Source: an uncultured bacterium
Lineage (GTDB): Bacteria; Bacillota; Clostridia; Oscillospirales; CAG-272
Direction of reading: 5' to 3'
DNA length: 63,890 nt
Assembly (NCBI GenBank): GCA_949282345.1
Contig: CASDOQ010000050.1
Coordinates: forward strand, 1-63,890
This document shows positions 40,010 through 48,672 of this stretch, piece by piece. Each line of letters starts with the position of its first letter. Position 1 is the stretch's first letter. The position numbers and the translations under genes are program-made. The notes beneath the pieces are model-generated. The model saw only the letters and a list, made by a program, of their open reading frames with translations. It did not search any database and had not been told where the DNA came from.

Positions 40010-41572
40010 ATGGAAAATACGGAAAAAGAATACGCACGCGCCGTTCAGCTCGATACGGTGCGCGATGCGGTCGGGGCGGAGTGTACGGCGGACTACGTTC
40101 TGCCGGACTATATGCCCGAGGCGCGCCGGATCCTGCGGGTCGAAGCGCGGGCGATCCCCGGCGGAAAATACGTGGATGCGGGGCGGGCGGAATTTGCCGG
40201 CACGGTGGCCCATACCGTCCTGTATACCGATGGCGACGGCAAGCTTTCGGCCGTCACCGTGAACGGGGATTACACCTTCTCCTGCCCGACCGACGCGGGC
40301 GACGGAGATGTGATCGCCTTGGCAGATACGCAGGTCGAAAGCACGGCCTGCCGTCTCGGCGGCCCGCGGAAAATGAGCCTCCGCTCGACCCTGCGGAGCC
40401 GGGTGCATCTGCTCAGCGACCGCCCCCTGCCGGAGCCCGAATGCAAAGAGGGAGCCGAGGTCCTCCGCACCCCTGCCGTCTGCCGTCGGCTCTTATACCG
40501 GGAATGCGACGGCTTTCCGCTTTCCGACAGTATCCCCGTGGAGGGGGTCGCGGCGGAGGAGATCCATCCGCTCTTATGCGACGGGGTACTTTCCTTCCGG
40601 GAGGTACGCGCCGCAGAGGAAAGCGTCCTTCTGCGCGGAGAGGCGCTTTTGCGCGTGCTGGCCGTGACCGAATCGGGCAGGCCGCTCTCCTATCAACGCA
40701 AGATCCCCTTTGAAGAAGAGATAGAGATGCCGGGAGCCTGCCCGCACGATACCGCGATGGCCTTCGGCTGTATTCCCTCTTTCTCACTGAATCTCAGCGA
40801 TACGGGAGAAGGGAACGCCGCCATCGATATAGACGCGACGGCCAACGCCGAGATCCTTCTCTTCCGCGAGGAGGAGATCTGCCCCGTGACCGACGTATAC
40901 GGTACCGCTGCCCCCCTGCATACGACCGCCCTCTCCCTGCCGCTTCTGCATCACGTCGGCGCATCGAGCGGCTTTTACACGGTCAGCGGGAGCGACCGCG
41001 CCGGCCGCGACGAGATCGGAGAGAGCGTGCTGGATGCCTGCGGCAGCGCAAAACTCCGAAAACCCGAATGCGAAAACGGAAAGCTCGTCATCCCGGGAGA
41101 ACTGCGCGCCCGGCTCCTGCTCACCGCCAGGCCGGAAGAGGGACGCGAATATCCTTCGGTCTTCCCGCATGAATTCACCTATTCCTTCCGTATCGTCACC
41201 GATATCCCCTGCCGCGGGGAGGAAGAAGCCCTGCGCACCGACTGCCGCGCCGAGGTGCTCTACCTGCGCCCGCATATCGAGCCGGACGGCTACAGCGTGG
41301 ACGCCGAACTGGCCCTGCGCGTCTCGGCCTGCACCGGGGAGGAGATGCGGCTCATCGAAACGGCAGAAGCCGACCCGACCCCCTATCCCGAGAGGAGCGG
41401 GGACATCCGCGTGCTTTATCCCGAGGACGGTGAAAGCCTCTTCTCGGTGGGGAAGCGCACCCATGCCGCGCTCGATACGCTCTGCCGCGCCAACCGTCTT
41501 CCTCCGCTCGGTGCGGCGGAAGCGGCCGACCCGCATTCGCTCGACGGGGTCGGCTATCTGCTGATCTTCTGA
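40010..41572 (+). CDS. DUF3794 and LysM domain sporulation protein, SipL-like
   Basis: A 520-residue protein without signal peptide. It is built from DUF3794 units rich in beta strands (about residues 30-140, 180-300 and 330-470) and ends in a LysM domain at about 465-510 (IRVLYPEDGESLFSVGKRTH). This layout is that of SipL, which in Clostridioides binds SpoIVA and ties the coat to the forespore membrane in the mother cell. AAAGAGGATGG includes the ribosome site, with ATG at 40010. It sits alone between sugar genes, with a sigma-E-like promoter in front. Confidence 0.85.
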   Translation: MENTEKEYARAVQLDTVRDAVGAECTADYVLPDYMPEARRILRVEARAIPGGKYVDAGRAEFAGTVAHTVLYTDGDGKLSAVTVNGDYTFSCPTDAGDGDVIALADTQVESTACRLGGPRKMSLRSTLRSRVHLLSDRPLPEPECKEGAEVLRTPAVCRRLLYRECDGFPLSDSIPVEGVAAEEIHPLLCDGVLSFREVRAAEESVLLRGEALLRVLAVTESGRPLSYQRKIPFEEEIEMPGACPHDTAMAFGCIPSFSLNLSDTGEGNAAIDIDATANAEILLFREEEICPVTDVYGTAAPLHTTALSLPLLHHVGASSGFYTVSGSDRAGRDEIGESVLDACGSAKLRKPECENGKLVIPGELRARLLLTARPEEGREYPSVFPHEFTYSFRIVTDIPCRGEEEALRTDCRAEVLYLRPHIEPDGYSVDAELALRVSACTGEEMRLIETAEADPTPYPERSGDIRVLYPEDGESLFSVGKRTHAALDTLCRANRLPPLGAAEAADPHSLDGVGYLLIF

Positions 41573-41666
41573 TCCCTCGTGCAGAGAAAGTAACTTGCCA
41601 ACAGAAGTGCAACACCTTTCCGAAAGATTTTTTCATTCCAAGTTTCGGGAATCCCCCGAGAAACCA

Positions 41667-41694
41667 AAAACGCCCGGCTTTTGCCGGGCGTTTT
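41667..41694. terminator. Bidirectional terminator after the DUF3794 gene
   Basis: AAAACGCCCGGC (41667-41678), loop TTTT, GCCGGGCGTTTT (41683-41694); perfect 12-base stem. Confidence 0.93.
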
Positions 41695-41735
41695 GCATCG
41701 TATTGTTTACATTTAATTCTTTCTTTTGTTTCGGC

Positions 41736-42593
41736 TCATTCCGTGGGTCGGATGAGCCAGGCACGCACCCGGTCAAAGGCCAGCCGGATGTCGGCGACAG
41801 GATCTTCGCCGGTCTCGCGCTCCACCGTCAGGAATCCGTCGTACCCCACTTCCCGGAGGGCCTCGAGATAGGCCGGAAAATCCACGTTCCCCTCTCCGAC
41901 CGGCGTCTCACGGAAATAATCGGCGACGTTCAGGGCCTCGATCCCCCCACGGGCAAAGCTGTCGTATACGATCAACGGGTCGGTCTGCTTCAGCATCACG
42001 CCGTCCTTCACGTGCGTATGGACGATATACGCCCCGAGGAGCCGCACCGCTGCGACAGGATCCTCCCCCGTGACCATCACAAGGTTCGCGGGGTCAAGGT
42101 TCACGCCCACGCCGCCCTCGGTCTCCTCGAGGAACTCCCGCAGAACGCAGGCAGGCTCGGGGCCGGTCTCGATGGCCAGCGTAACGCCCTTGGTTACGGC
42201 ATGGCGGCCGCATTCGGTGATCGCCTCCAGCATCGCACGCCGGATGGGGTCGTTCCGATCTTTCCGAATGACTCCGACGTGCGTGGTGACGACGTGGGTG
42301 CCGAGTTCGGCGGCCAGATCGATGATCGCCTTGGTCTTTTCGATCCGCGCGGGATTCTCTTTTGCGATCTCAAATCCGTGCCCGCCGAGGTCGCCGCAGA
42401 GCGCGCTGAGGGTCAGCCGGTTTTCCCGGAGGCGTTCGCGCAGAGCCGCGACCGACACAGGCGTCATATTCTCGGGGCAGATCTCCCCCGAGACGGCATA
42501 GATCTGCACGCCCTCCGCCCCGAGAGAGGCGGCCAGCGCAAGGCTCTCGTCCAGCCCCCGGCGGAAGCAATCGGGAATCACGCCGAGTTTCAT
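41736..42593 (-). CDS. Sugar phosphate isomerase/epimerase (AP endonuclease 2 superfamily)
   Basis: A 285-residue TIM-barrel protein. Family features are MKLGVIPDCF at the first strand, GAEGVQIYAV, the histidine-bearing VVTTHVGVI, LAIETGPEPA with the metal glutamate, VNLDPANLVM, IVHTHVKDG and LTVERETGED. It probably isomerises or epimerises a keto sugar produced by the two adjacent Gfo/Idh enzymes. The start ATG 42593 is two bases after the upstream gene's stop and uses GGAGGTGT within that gene's end. Confidence 0.88.
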   Translation of the reverse strand: MKLGVIPDCFRRGLDESLALAASLGAEGVQIYAVSGEICPENMTPVSVAALRERLRENRLTLSALCGDLGGHGFEIAKENPARIEKTKAIIDLAAELGTHVVTTHVGVIRKDRNDPIRRAMLEAITECGRHAVTKGVTLAIETGPEPACVLREFLEETEGGVGVNLDPANLVMVTGEDPVAAVRLLGAYIVHTHVKDGVMLKQTDPLIVYDSFARGGIEALNVADYFRETPVGEGNVDFPAYLEALREVGYDGFLTVERETGEDPVADIRLAFDRVRAWLIRPTE

Positions 42594-42595
42594 CT

Positions 42596-43459
42596 TCACA
42601 CCTCCGCCGGGAGCGAGACCCACTCTCCGCGGCTCTTCAGCGCGGCCTCGCGTACCGCCGCCACTTCGAGCGTTTCGGCCGGGTCGAAGGAGAGCTGCCC
42701 GTCCCCGTAAAACCGGCAGATGTCGGCAAGCAGCGCATAGAAATATTCCGACGTGACGGCGGTCTGCTTTTTCCTGCCGTCCGCCATGACCGCCTCAACG
42801 CCGTACGGGTACTCGGGCGAGAAGAGGACGGTGGCCGTCCGGCTTTCGCCGTAATCGATCCCGATCCGATACTCTTCCCCCCTGCTCTCCGTGCGCACGC
42901 GCAGGGCGCCCGTCCCCATGATGCTGACCGCCATTTCGATCGGGTGGATGATATACTCCGCCATGTCCCTTCCCCGGCCGGTCACCGTCAGGCTCTGCGC
43001 TCCCCGGAAGTCGCGTAGTTCCCCGGCATACCGAAGCGCCGAGGTCGAAAAGAAGGGGGTCTTGTATTTCGTCGCCAGCGCAAAGATCGCTTTCGCCGTG
43101 GCCGTATCGGGGGCAAAGGTCTTGTCGATATAGGTCGGCTTCCCGTAAGGCAGGGCGATCCCGGCGTACGGGAGATGCTTGTCGGGATCCGAAGGAGCGA
43201 GGATCATCAAGACGTCGCTCTTCTCGCAGACCTCTTCGGCGGTCGCACAGGCTTCCACCCCCTGCTCGCGGCACCAGTCATCGGTCGTTTTCCCCGTGAC
43301 GGGCGAGACCTCGCTTTCCGCCCAGGCATAGGCGACCCTGTACTGCTTGCCGTTTTCGCGGTTATACCGCTCGATCCATGCCGGATAATGGTCGGCATGC
43401 CAGTTGGAGAGATAATAGTCCAGAATGCCGATCTTCACGGCCGGTGCTTTCGCGTCCAT
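42596..43459 (-). CDS. Gfo/Idh/MocA-family oxidoreductase, short and divergent
   Basis: A 287-residue relative of the Gfo/Idh/MocA dehydrogenases. The N terminus (VKIGILDYYLSNWHADHYPA) lacks the normal GxGxxA dinucleotide loop, while the conserved EKP motif appears as YIDKTFAPD with its lysine kept. The C-terminal part has the EYIIHPIEMAVSIMG helix with a histidine typical of the substrate side. It may therefore use NAD differently or act on a tightly bound substrate. ATG 43459 overlaps the previous stop (ATGA). Confidence 0.75.
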   Translation of the reverse strand: MDAKAPAVKIGILDYYLSNWHADHYPAWIERYNRENGKQYRVAYAWAESEVSPVTGKTTDDWCREQGVEACATAEEVCEKSDVLMILAPSDPDKHLPYAGIALPYGKPTYIDKTFAPDTATAKAIFALATKYKTPFFSTSALRYAGELRDFRGAQSLTVTGRGRDMAEYIIHPIEMAVSIMGTGALRVRTESRGEEYRIGIDYGESRTATVLFSPEYPYGVEAVMADGRKKQTAVTSEYFYALLADICRFYGDGQLSFDPAETLEVAAVREAALKSRGEWVSLPAEV

Positions 43460-44520
43460 CAGAGCGTGACCTCTCTTCCTTCGGCGGCCGAAAGATAGAT
43501 CGCATCCAGCAGTCTGGCGGTCTCCAGCACGCCCTCGATATTGCCCTTGTTCTTCACCCCGGTGCGGACCGAAGCGATGAATTCCCTGTCCTCGCACAGG
43601 TACATATTTTCACTCTGTATCTCGGGCGTTTCGCTTTGCAGGGTCGAGCCGTCGGTGAAGGTAAAGCCCTTGCAGTAGTTGTAGCGCACGCCGCCCTTGT
43701 CTCCCAGCAGATCGACGAACATTTCATCCTTCTCGATATTCTGCGCCCACGCGCCGTTGAAGGAGATGTTCGCCTTGTCGGTCCGCACGAAGCCCGAAAT
43801 AAAGTCCTCCACGTCATTCGTGCCGTTTTCGGTATCGGCGGTATCCTCGGCCCACATATTCCGGTAGCGGTAGGCCTTCATATCCTTCGCCATCTCCGAA
43901 TACGCCGCACCCGAGACCGAGCGGACATTCGCCCCGCCGAGGATATAGAGGATCAGATCAAAGAAATGCACGCCCCAGTCGATCAGCACGCCGCCGCCCG
44001 ACTCACTCTTGGTGGTAAACGCGCCGCCCAGCCCGGGGATCGAGCGGAAGCTGCGGAACGAGCAGTATACGTGATAGATCTTCCCGAATTTCCCCTCCGC
44101 GACCATGCGGGCCAGTTCCTCCACCGGGCGGAAGAAACGGTTGCAGACACCGATCTGCAGGATCTTTCCGCAGGCGTCGGCCTCTTTCGCCATTTCAAGC
44201 GAGCGCGGATAACTGACGGTGATCGGCTTTTCGCAAAGCACGTGCTTGCCGGCCCGCAGAGCCTCCAGCGTAATGGCGTGGTGAGAGAAGTTCGGGGTCA
44301 GCACGAAGACCGCCTCGACCTCGGGATCGGCCAGAACCTCCCGGTAATCGGTCACCACCTTCTCCGCAAACCGAAATTCCTTTTGCAGGGCCTCGGCCTT
44401 TTCCTTGATACTATCGCACAGGTATTTGACCCGCACGCCTTCGATCTTTCCGAGGGCGGGAAGATGCGCGTTGTGGGCGATCCTTCCGCATCCGATAACG
44501 GCAACGACAGTCTCTTTCAT
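43459..44520 (-). CDS. Gfo/Idh/MocA-family oxidoreductase
   Basis: A 353-residue NAD(P)-dependent sugar dehydrogenase. It has AVIGCGRIAHNAHLPALGKI (dinucleotide loop), VLTPNFSHHAI, the catalytic LCEKPITVS (EKP) and a C-terminal GGVLIDWGVHFFDLILYI, where the aspartate-histidine pair completes the active site. It is the first gene of a three-gene operon with the short oxidoreductase and the isomerase, transcribed divergently from an AraC regulator. The likely substrate is a pyranose, inositol or uronic acid; the sequence does not settle this. Confidence 0.9.
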   Translation of the reverse strand: MKETVVAVIGCGRIAHNAHLPALGKIEGVRVKYLCDSIKEKAEALQKEFRFAEKVVTDYREVLADPEVEAVFVLTPNFSHHAITLEALRAGKHVLCEKPITVSYPRSLEMAKEADACGKILQIGVCNRFFRPVEELARMVAEGKFGKIYHVYCSFRSFRSIPGLGGAFTTKSESGGGVLIDWGVHFFDLILYILGGANVRSVSGAAYSEMAKDMKAYRYRNMWAEDTADTENGTNDVEDFISGFVRTDKANISFNGAWAQNIEKDEMFVDLLGDKGGVRYNYCKGFTFTDGSTLQSETPEIQSENMYLCEDREFIASVRTGVKNKGNIEGVLETARLLDAIYLSAAEGREVTL

Positions 44521-44673
44521 GGTTTTTCCTCCTTGCATGGAGCGGTGCAGGGCCGCACCGGCCCGCCCGCTTTGACTCCATCCTATCACACCGTATCGTG
44601 CGGCACAATAGACGAGGATGGCAGATTTTTTAACTTTTTTTGTCTTTTCCTCTCAGAAGATCCGACATTCCCC

Positions 44674-44702
44674 TTGAAACGCCCGGCGGGAAAGGCTATA
44701 AT
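44674..44702 (+). promoter_or_regulatory. Promoter of the araC-type gene
   Basis: TTGAAA (44674-44679), 17-base spacer, TATAAT (44697-44702). Confidence 0.8.
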
Positions 44703-44744
44703 CAGGGTAGCCCGCCATCCCGGAAAGGAGCCACGGAAAACGAA

Positions 44745-45617
44745 ATGCGAAAATTTCACATCAACCATTTTTTTGCCGAAGAACCGCAAAAATGCGGGGA
44801 TCTGCTGATCTATCAGATCGGTACGCTCTATTGTGACGAAAAAACCGGCTACGATACCCATATGCACAAGAATTTTTTTGAACTGACTGCCGTGACGGGC
44901 GGGCAGGGCGAGGTCAGCGCCAACGGCAATCCGATTGCGGTCCGAAGCGGGGATATTTTTCTTTCCTACCCCTTCGATACCCATAAGATCGTCTCGGATC
45001 CCGCCGATCCGCTTCGTTATCATTTTTTGGCTTTTGACACCGTGAACGAGCCCTTCCGCTATCAGCTTGAGCGCGTGACGAAGGAGTTTACCGCCCCCGC
45101 GGAACGGCTCTTCTGTGACGGGGAGATCCTTTCGTCGCTCGGACGCGCGGTCTATGAACTCGACGGCGGCGAGGCCTTCCACACCGAATACTGCTCGCGC
45201 CTGCTCGACTGCGTCCTCATCCGCCTGCTCCGGCATTATTTCCCGAGCGGTAAGGACTTTCATAAGCCCGGACGCGAAGAAATGCTGGTCTTTTCGGTGA
45301 TGAATTACATCAACACGCATCTCTATTCGCTGACCTCGCTGACCGAACTCTGCCGGGAATTCAATTACGAATATTCCTATCTCTCCAAACTCTTTTCTGC
45401 CACGGCATCGCGCACATTGGAGGACTACTACCGCCATCAGCGCATGGAGACCGCCCGGGCGCTCCTGCATGACGGATACCGGGTGAGCGAGACGGCGGAG
45501 GCCCTGCATTACGCGTCGGTCTACTCGTTCTCCGCCGCCTTCCGGCGGCAGTACGGCATCTCTCCGATGCAATATAAAAAGGGGCTTGCTTCTCCTCTGA
45601 ACCCCCCCGCCCCCTGA
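44745..45617 (+). CDS. AraC-family transcriptional regulator with cupin sensor
   Basis: A 290-residue AraC protein. Residues about 20-140 are a cupin ligand domain (THMHKNFFELTAVTGGQGEV, SGDIFLSYPFDTHKI). Residues about 180-285 hold two helix-turn-helix motifs: SLTELCREFNYEYSYLSKLF and VSETAEALHYASVYSFSAAF ending in RRQYGISPMQY. It faces the isomerase/oxidoreductase operon across about 225 bases and is its natural candidate regulator, sensing a sugar. The distance from AGGAG to ATG 44745 is long (about 15 bases), which could mean weak translation. Confidence 0.92.
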   Translation: MRKFHINHFFAEEPQKCGDLLIYQIGTLYCDEKTGYDTHMHKNFFELTAVTGGQGEVSANGNPIAVRSGDIFLSYPFDTHKIVSDPADPLRYHFLAFDTVNEPFRYQLERVTKEFTAPAERLFCDGEILSSLGRAVYELDGGEAFHTEYCSRLLDCVLIRLLRHYFPSGKDFHKPGREEMLVFSVMNYINTHLYSLTSLTELCREFNYEYSYLSKLFSATASRTLEDYYRHQRMETARALLHDGYRVSETAEALHYASVYSFSAAFRRQYGISPMQYKKGLASPLNPPAP

Positions 45618-45770
45618 CCGGCCGGACATCCCGCTTCCCCCTCGGGCGGCAGCCCCCGCCTTTTTGCCGCTTTTGCCGCGCCTCTTTTCCGTTCTCTTTT
45701 CCGCTTTCTTTGCCGTCCCCTCGCCGCACGCACGCCTTTTGGCCGCGCGCCCGCCTTTTCCGAAAAAAGA

Positions 45771-45804
45771 AAAATCCCCGGAGTTCTCTTTCTCCGGGGG
45801 TTTT
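45771..45804. terminator. Bidirectional terminator between araC and the M23 gene
   Basis: AAAATCCCCGGAG (45771-45783) pairs with CTCCGGGGG followed by TTTT (45792-45804). Confidence 0.88.
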
Positions 45805-45839
45805 CCTCTCTTCCGGCCTGCCGGAAGTTGTTTTTTTCT

Positions 45840-46523
45840 TTAGGTCTCGTAGCTGTCGTCGATCTTCAACGAAGCCTCACGGCTTTCCTCCGAGATATAC
45901 TCCAAGGGATCGACCGACGCGCCCTTGACCTTCAGCTCAAAGTGCAGGTGCGGCTCATCCGCCCCTTCGATCATCGCGGTATCTCCCACCGTGCCGATGA
46001 CCTGCCCGGCCTTCACGCGGGTGCCGACCTTCACGTTGTCGGGAAGCGTGACCGAAAGGTTCTTATAAATGCTCTCGCCTTCCCCCGTATGAGAAATTGT
46101 CACCGTAGTCCCCATCATCGGGTCGCTGACAACGCCGGTAATCTCACCGTCCGCCGCCGCAAGCACCTCGTCCCCGATCGAGCAGGCGATATCGATCCCG
46201 GTATGCACGCGCCAGTCGTTCATGGTCATGGAGTAGACCGGCATGCTGTCATCGTGCCCCTTGGCCACTGCGCCGACAACGGGAGAAGAAAACTCGGGCA
46301 GTACGTTGGCGGGCGGGGTGACGGGGGTCGGATCCTTTTCGGTCACAGGCGGAGCCTGCGTGATGGGCGGCAGGGTCGCCGGCGGGGTCGTTTGGGGGAG
46401 AGGCGTTACGTTCCCCCTGTTGGCGGCGGCCGTGATGCCGATGACAATGGCCGTCACGCACAAAACAGCCACGATCACGATATACAGAAGTTTGTTGAGA
46501 TTCTTGGTGTTTTTGGTTTCCAT
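45840..46523 (-). CDS. spoIIQ: M23 peptidase-domain membrane protein, SpoIIQ-like
   Basis: A 227-residue protein with a single membrane helix at about residues 9-32 (LLYIVIVAVLCVTAIVIGIT), a Pro/Thr-rich linker and a LytM/M23 domain at about 105-210. The zinc residues are intact: His and Asp in VHTGIDIACS, and the HxH of PHLHFELKV. Size and layout match clostridial SpoIIQ, the forespore half of the channel that joins the two cells during engulfment, which unlike Bacillus SpoIIQ keeps the zinc site. AAAGGAAG precedes ATG 46523. A general cell wall endopeptidase is the alternative. Confidence 0.65.
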   Translation of the reverse strand: METKNTKNLNKLLYIVIVAVLCVTAIVIGITAAANRGNVTPLPQTTPPATLPPITQAPPVTEKDPTPVTPPANVLPEFSSPVVGAVAKGHDDSMPVYSMTMNDWRVHTGIDIACSIGDEVLAAADGEITGVVSDPMMGTTVTISHTGEGESIYKNLSVTLPDNVKVGTRVKAGQVIGTVGDTAMIEGADEPHLHFELKVKGASVDPLEYISEESREASLKIDDSYET

Positions 46524-46553
46524 TCGTTTGCTTCCTTTCGCAATTTCTATCCC

Positions 46554-46582
46554 TATTCTTTCCATCCTGTACAGCTTTATGC
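46554..46582 (-). promoter_or_regulatory. Possible sigma-F/sigma-G promoter of the M23 gene
   Basis: Minus strand GGAAAGAATA (46563-46554) fits the forespore -10 pattern GGnnAnAnTR; GCATA (46582-46578) lies 14 bases further up, a slightly short spacing. Confidence 0.4.
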
Positions 46583-46679
46583 AACCGGCAAAAAAAATTT
46601 TTCCGAAGCGAAAGAAAAAACCGAGCTAAGAAAGCGAAAAAAGGCGCACCGGGGAAACAAAAAGGCGCAGGGGGTCTTC

Positions 46680-46708
46680 TTGACAAAGCGGCCGCCCGGC
46701 GATATACT
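46680..46708 (+). promoter_or_regulatory. Promoter of the AlkD-like gene
   Basis: TTGACA (46680-46685), 17-base spacer, TATACT (46703-46708). Confidence 0.8.
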
Positions 46709-46765
46709 GAAAGCGATCCCGCCCGCCGCGCCGAGGTGCGGCCCGGCGGAAAGAGGAGAAAAACA

Positions 46766-47491
46766 ATGCCAAAAACAGCCGAAACGCTTAAAAAGATCCG
46801 TGCCGACCTTTTCGGGATGGCCGATCCCGCCTACCGCGATTTTCACGCAGCGCTCATCCCCATGGTCGACAAAGCCCGGGTCATCGGCGTGCGCACGCCG
46901 GCCTTGCGCCGATACGCCCGCTCCCTGCCGAAAGAGGAGAGCGCCGTTTTTCTCGCCTCCCTACCGCATGAATATTATGAAGAGAAGAATCTTCACGCCT
47001 TCCTCTTGGAATCGATCCGCGAACCGGCTTTGCTCGTTCCGGCGCTTGAAGACTTTTTCCCCTGCATCGATAACTGGGCGACCTGCGACATGATGAACCC
47101 GCGCGCCCTTGCCGGGATCGAGCCTCCCGCTCTCTTTCAACTGGCCGCCGGATGGATCTCTTCTCCCCCGGTCTATGCGGTGCGTTTCGGGATCCTGACG
47201 CTCCAGCGGTATTTCCTCTCGGAGCAGGGCGCCGACCCGCAGGCGCTGTCGCTGGTGGCGGGGATCCGCCGCGAGGAATATTATATCCGCATGATGGCCG
47301 CATGGTTCTTTGCCACGGCGCTCACCCTGCAATACGACGCCACGCTCCCCTACTTTACTTCGGGAGAGCTTCCGCTTTTTATTCATAATAAGGCAATCTC
47401 CAAAGCGCGGGACAGTCATCGCATTCCGAAAGAGCGTAAAGCCGCCCTCGCCGCCCTGCGCCGCCCCGCCCCCACAGAGGGCGTGCGCTGA
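46766..47491 (+). CDS. DNA alkylation repair (AlkD-like HEAT) protein
   Basis: A 241-residue all-helical protein of the AlkD-like HEAT-repeat family. It has GVRTPALRRYARSL at the start of the fold, KNLHAFLLESI, the conserved DNWATCDMMNPRALAG and RFGILTLQRYFL, ending in VHNKAISKARDSHRIPKE-like sequence. AlkD removes cationic alkylated bases such as 7-methylguanine; the group found in many Clostridia may have lost or changed that activity. AAGAGGAG lies just before ATG 46766. Confidence 0.9.
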   Translation: MPKTAETLKKIRADLFGMADPAYRDFHAALIPMVDKARVIGVRTPALRRYARSLPKEESAVFLASLPHEYYEEKNLHAFLLESIREPALLVPALEDFFPCIDNWATCDMMNPRALAGIEPPALFQLAAGWISSPPVYAVRFGILTLQRYFLSEQGADPQALSLVAGIRREEYYIRMMAAWFFATALTLQYDATLPYFTSGELPLFIHNKAISKARDSHRIPKERKAALAALRRPAPTEGVR

Positions 47492-47503
47492 ATCCTCCCC
47501 ATG

Positions 47504-47545
47504 AAAAAAGCATCCTCGCGAAATGGCGACGGATGCTTTCTGTTT
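47504..47545. terminator. Bidirectional terminator between the AlkD-like and Nif3-like genes
   Basis: AAAGCATCC (47508-47516) pairs with GGATGCTTT (47531-47539), with an inner TCGC/GCGA stem. Confidence 0.85.
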
Positions 47546-47559
47546 AGCCAACCAAAAAA

Positions 47560-48372
47560 TTATGCTTTTTTCCCTCTCCCGATACGGGAAAGATCGGCAT
47601 AGGAATAGACGCTCCCGGATTCGAGGTAAAAAATCTCGATGTCGGAATGCCTGTCTTTCAAAAGATCGGCCAGATAGCGCATTCCGGCGCGCTCGGATTC
47701 GATATGTCCGAGCACCAAAAGGGCTTTGGGATACCCCATCTGTGCGTAATCTCTTGCAATTTCCGAAAGAGACCACTCGTGCACTTCCCCGGTCAGAATA
47801 AAATCATATTCCTCAAATTTTTTAGAAATCTCCCCGCGCGCGCCGAAGCAACAAACGACCCGCCGAGTGGCCTTATCCATACTTCCCGCAATCCTGACGT
47901 GCTCGATATGGAGCTTTTCTTCTAACAGGGCGGCCAGTTCCGGGGCGGTCATGGGCTGATCCAGAAGAATGGCATCCTCGCCGCCGTGCTGCCCGTCTAA
48001 GATCTGCTCGCCGGGCAGCCCCATATAGCGGAACATTCCCTGGGAGATGAGGTCGGGGTCGGCCGCATGGGCATAGTCATGAAACCGCAAAACCGCCACG
48101 CCGGACTCCTCGATCAGCTTCTTTTTCTCGCGCCCGATCGCGGTCACTTCCTCCCCATTCGCAAGCCCGTAATAGACCGGCTCATGCACGATGAGAAGAT
48201 CCACGCCCCTCTCGCGGCACTCTCTGATCAAGGCAGGAGTGGCAAACATCGTTACCGCCGCCCGTTTCACTTCGCGCTCCCCGTCCCCGGCAATCAGACG
48301 ATCTCCCGTGTTTTGCGGGGAAAAACCGGGTGCCATCGCTTTCAATTCATCAAACAATTCCGATACCTTCAT
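47560..48372 (-). CDS. Nif3-like dinuclear metal protein
   Basis: A 270-residue member of the NIF3/GTP cyclohydrolase I type 2 group. Metal-site segments are LLIVHEPVYYG (the usual HHP is altered to HEP), LRFHDYAHAADPD, and near the C terminus ILTGEVHEWSL and LLVLGHIESER, where histidine and glutamate bind the second metal. The biochemical role of the family is not settled. ATG 48372 follows GGAGAGAAT. It is a single gene with promoter at 48465-48493. Confidence 0.85.
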   Translation of the reverse strand: MKVSELFDELKAMAPGFSPQNTGDRLIAGDGEREVKRAAVTMFATPALIRECRERGVDLLIVHEPVYYGLANGEEVTAIGREKKKLIEESGVAVLRFHDYAHAADPDLISQGMFRYMGLPGEQILDGQHGGEDAILLDQPMTAPELAALLEEKLHIEHVRIAGSMDKATRRVVCCFGARGEISKKFEEYDFILTGEVHEWSLSEIARDYAQMGYPKALLVLGHIESERAGMRYLADLLKDRHSDIEIFYLESGSVYSYADLSRIGRGKKA

Positions 48373-48464
48373 ATTCTCTCCGATCTCTCGCGCAGGCCTG
48401 AATTCCGAAATCGCAGAAGAGACTTCCTCTGCCACGGGCTCCCGCACGAAAAAGATTTGCCCAT

Positions 48465-48493
48465 ATTATAAACGTTTTTTCGGCTTTTTTCAA
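48465..48493 (-). promoter_or_regulatory. Promoter of the Nif3-like gene
   Basis: Minus strand -35 TTGAAA (48493-48488), 17-base spacer, -10 TATAAT (48470-48465). Confidence 0.75.
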
Positions 48494-48513
48494 GACTCTA
48501 TTGAAAAAAGCCG
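48481..48513. other. 13-bp perfect hairpin between divergent promoters
   Basis: CGGCTTTTTTCAA (48481-48493) pairs with TTGAAAAAAGCCG (48501-48513). Its left arm includes the -35 box of the Nif3-like gene. It may be a terminator remnant or a protein site. Confidence 0.6.
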
Positions 48514-48518
48514 AATGC

Positions 48519-48546
48519 TTGACTTTTTTCTCTGCTATGTTATACT
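48519..48546 (+). promoter_or_regulatory. Promoter of the broken gene at 48673
   Basis: TTGACT (48519-48524), 16-base spacer, TATACT (48541-48546). Confidence 0.6.
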
Positions 48547-48672
48547 AAGGTAGAACTGTTTTACGTCAGGCAAACAACTGCGATATCCCCTCTTTCCGGG
48601 CTTCGGTTTTCTGCATTCTGTCTCCCCGGCAGGAATCAAAATCAAAAGATCTACGATAAAAAGGAGCCCTCC

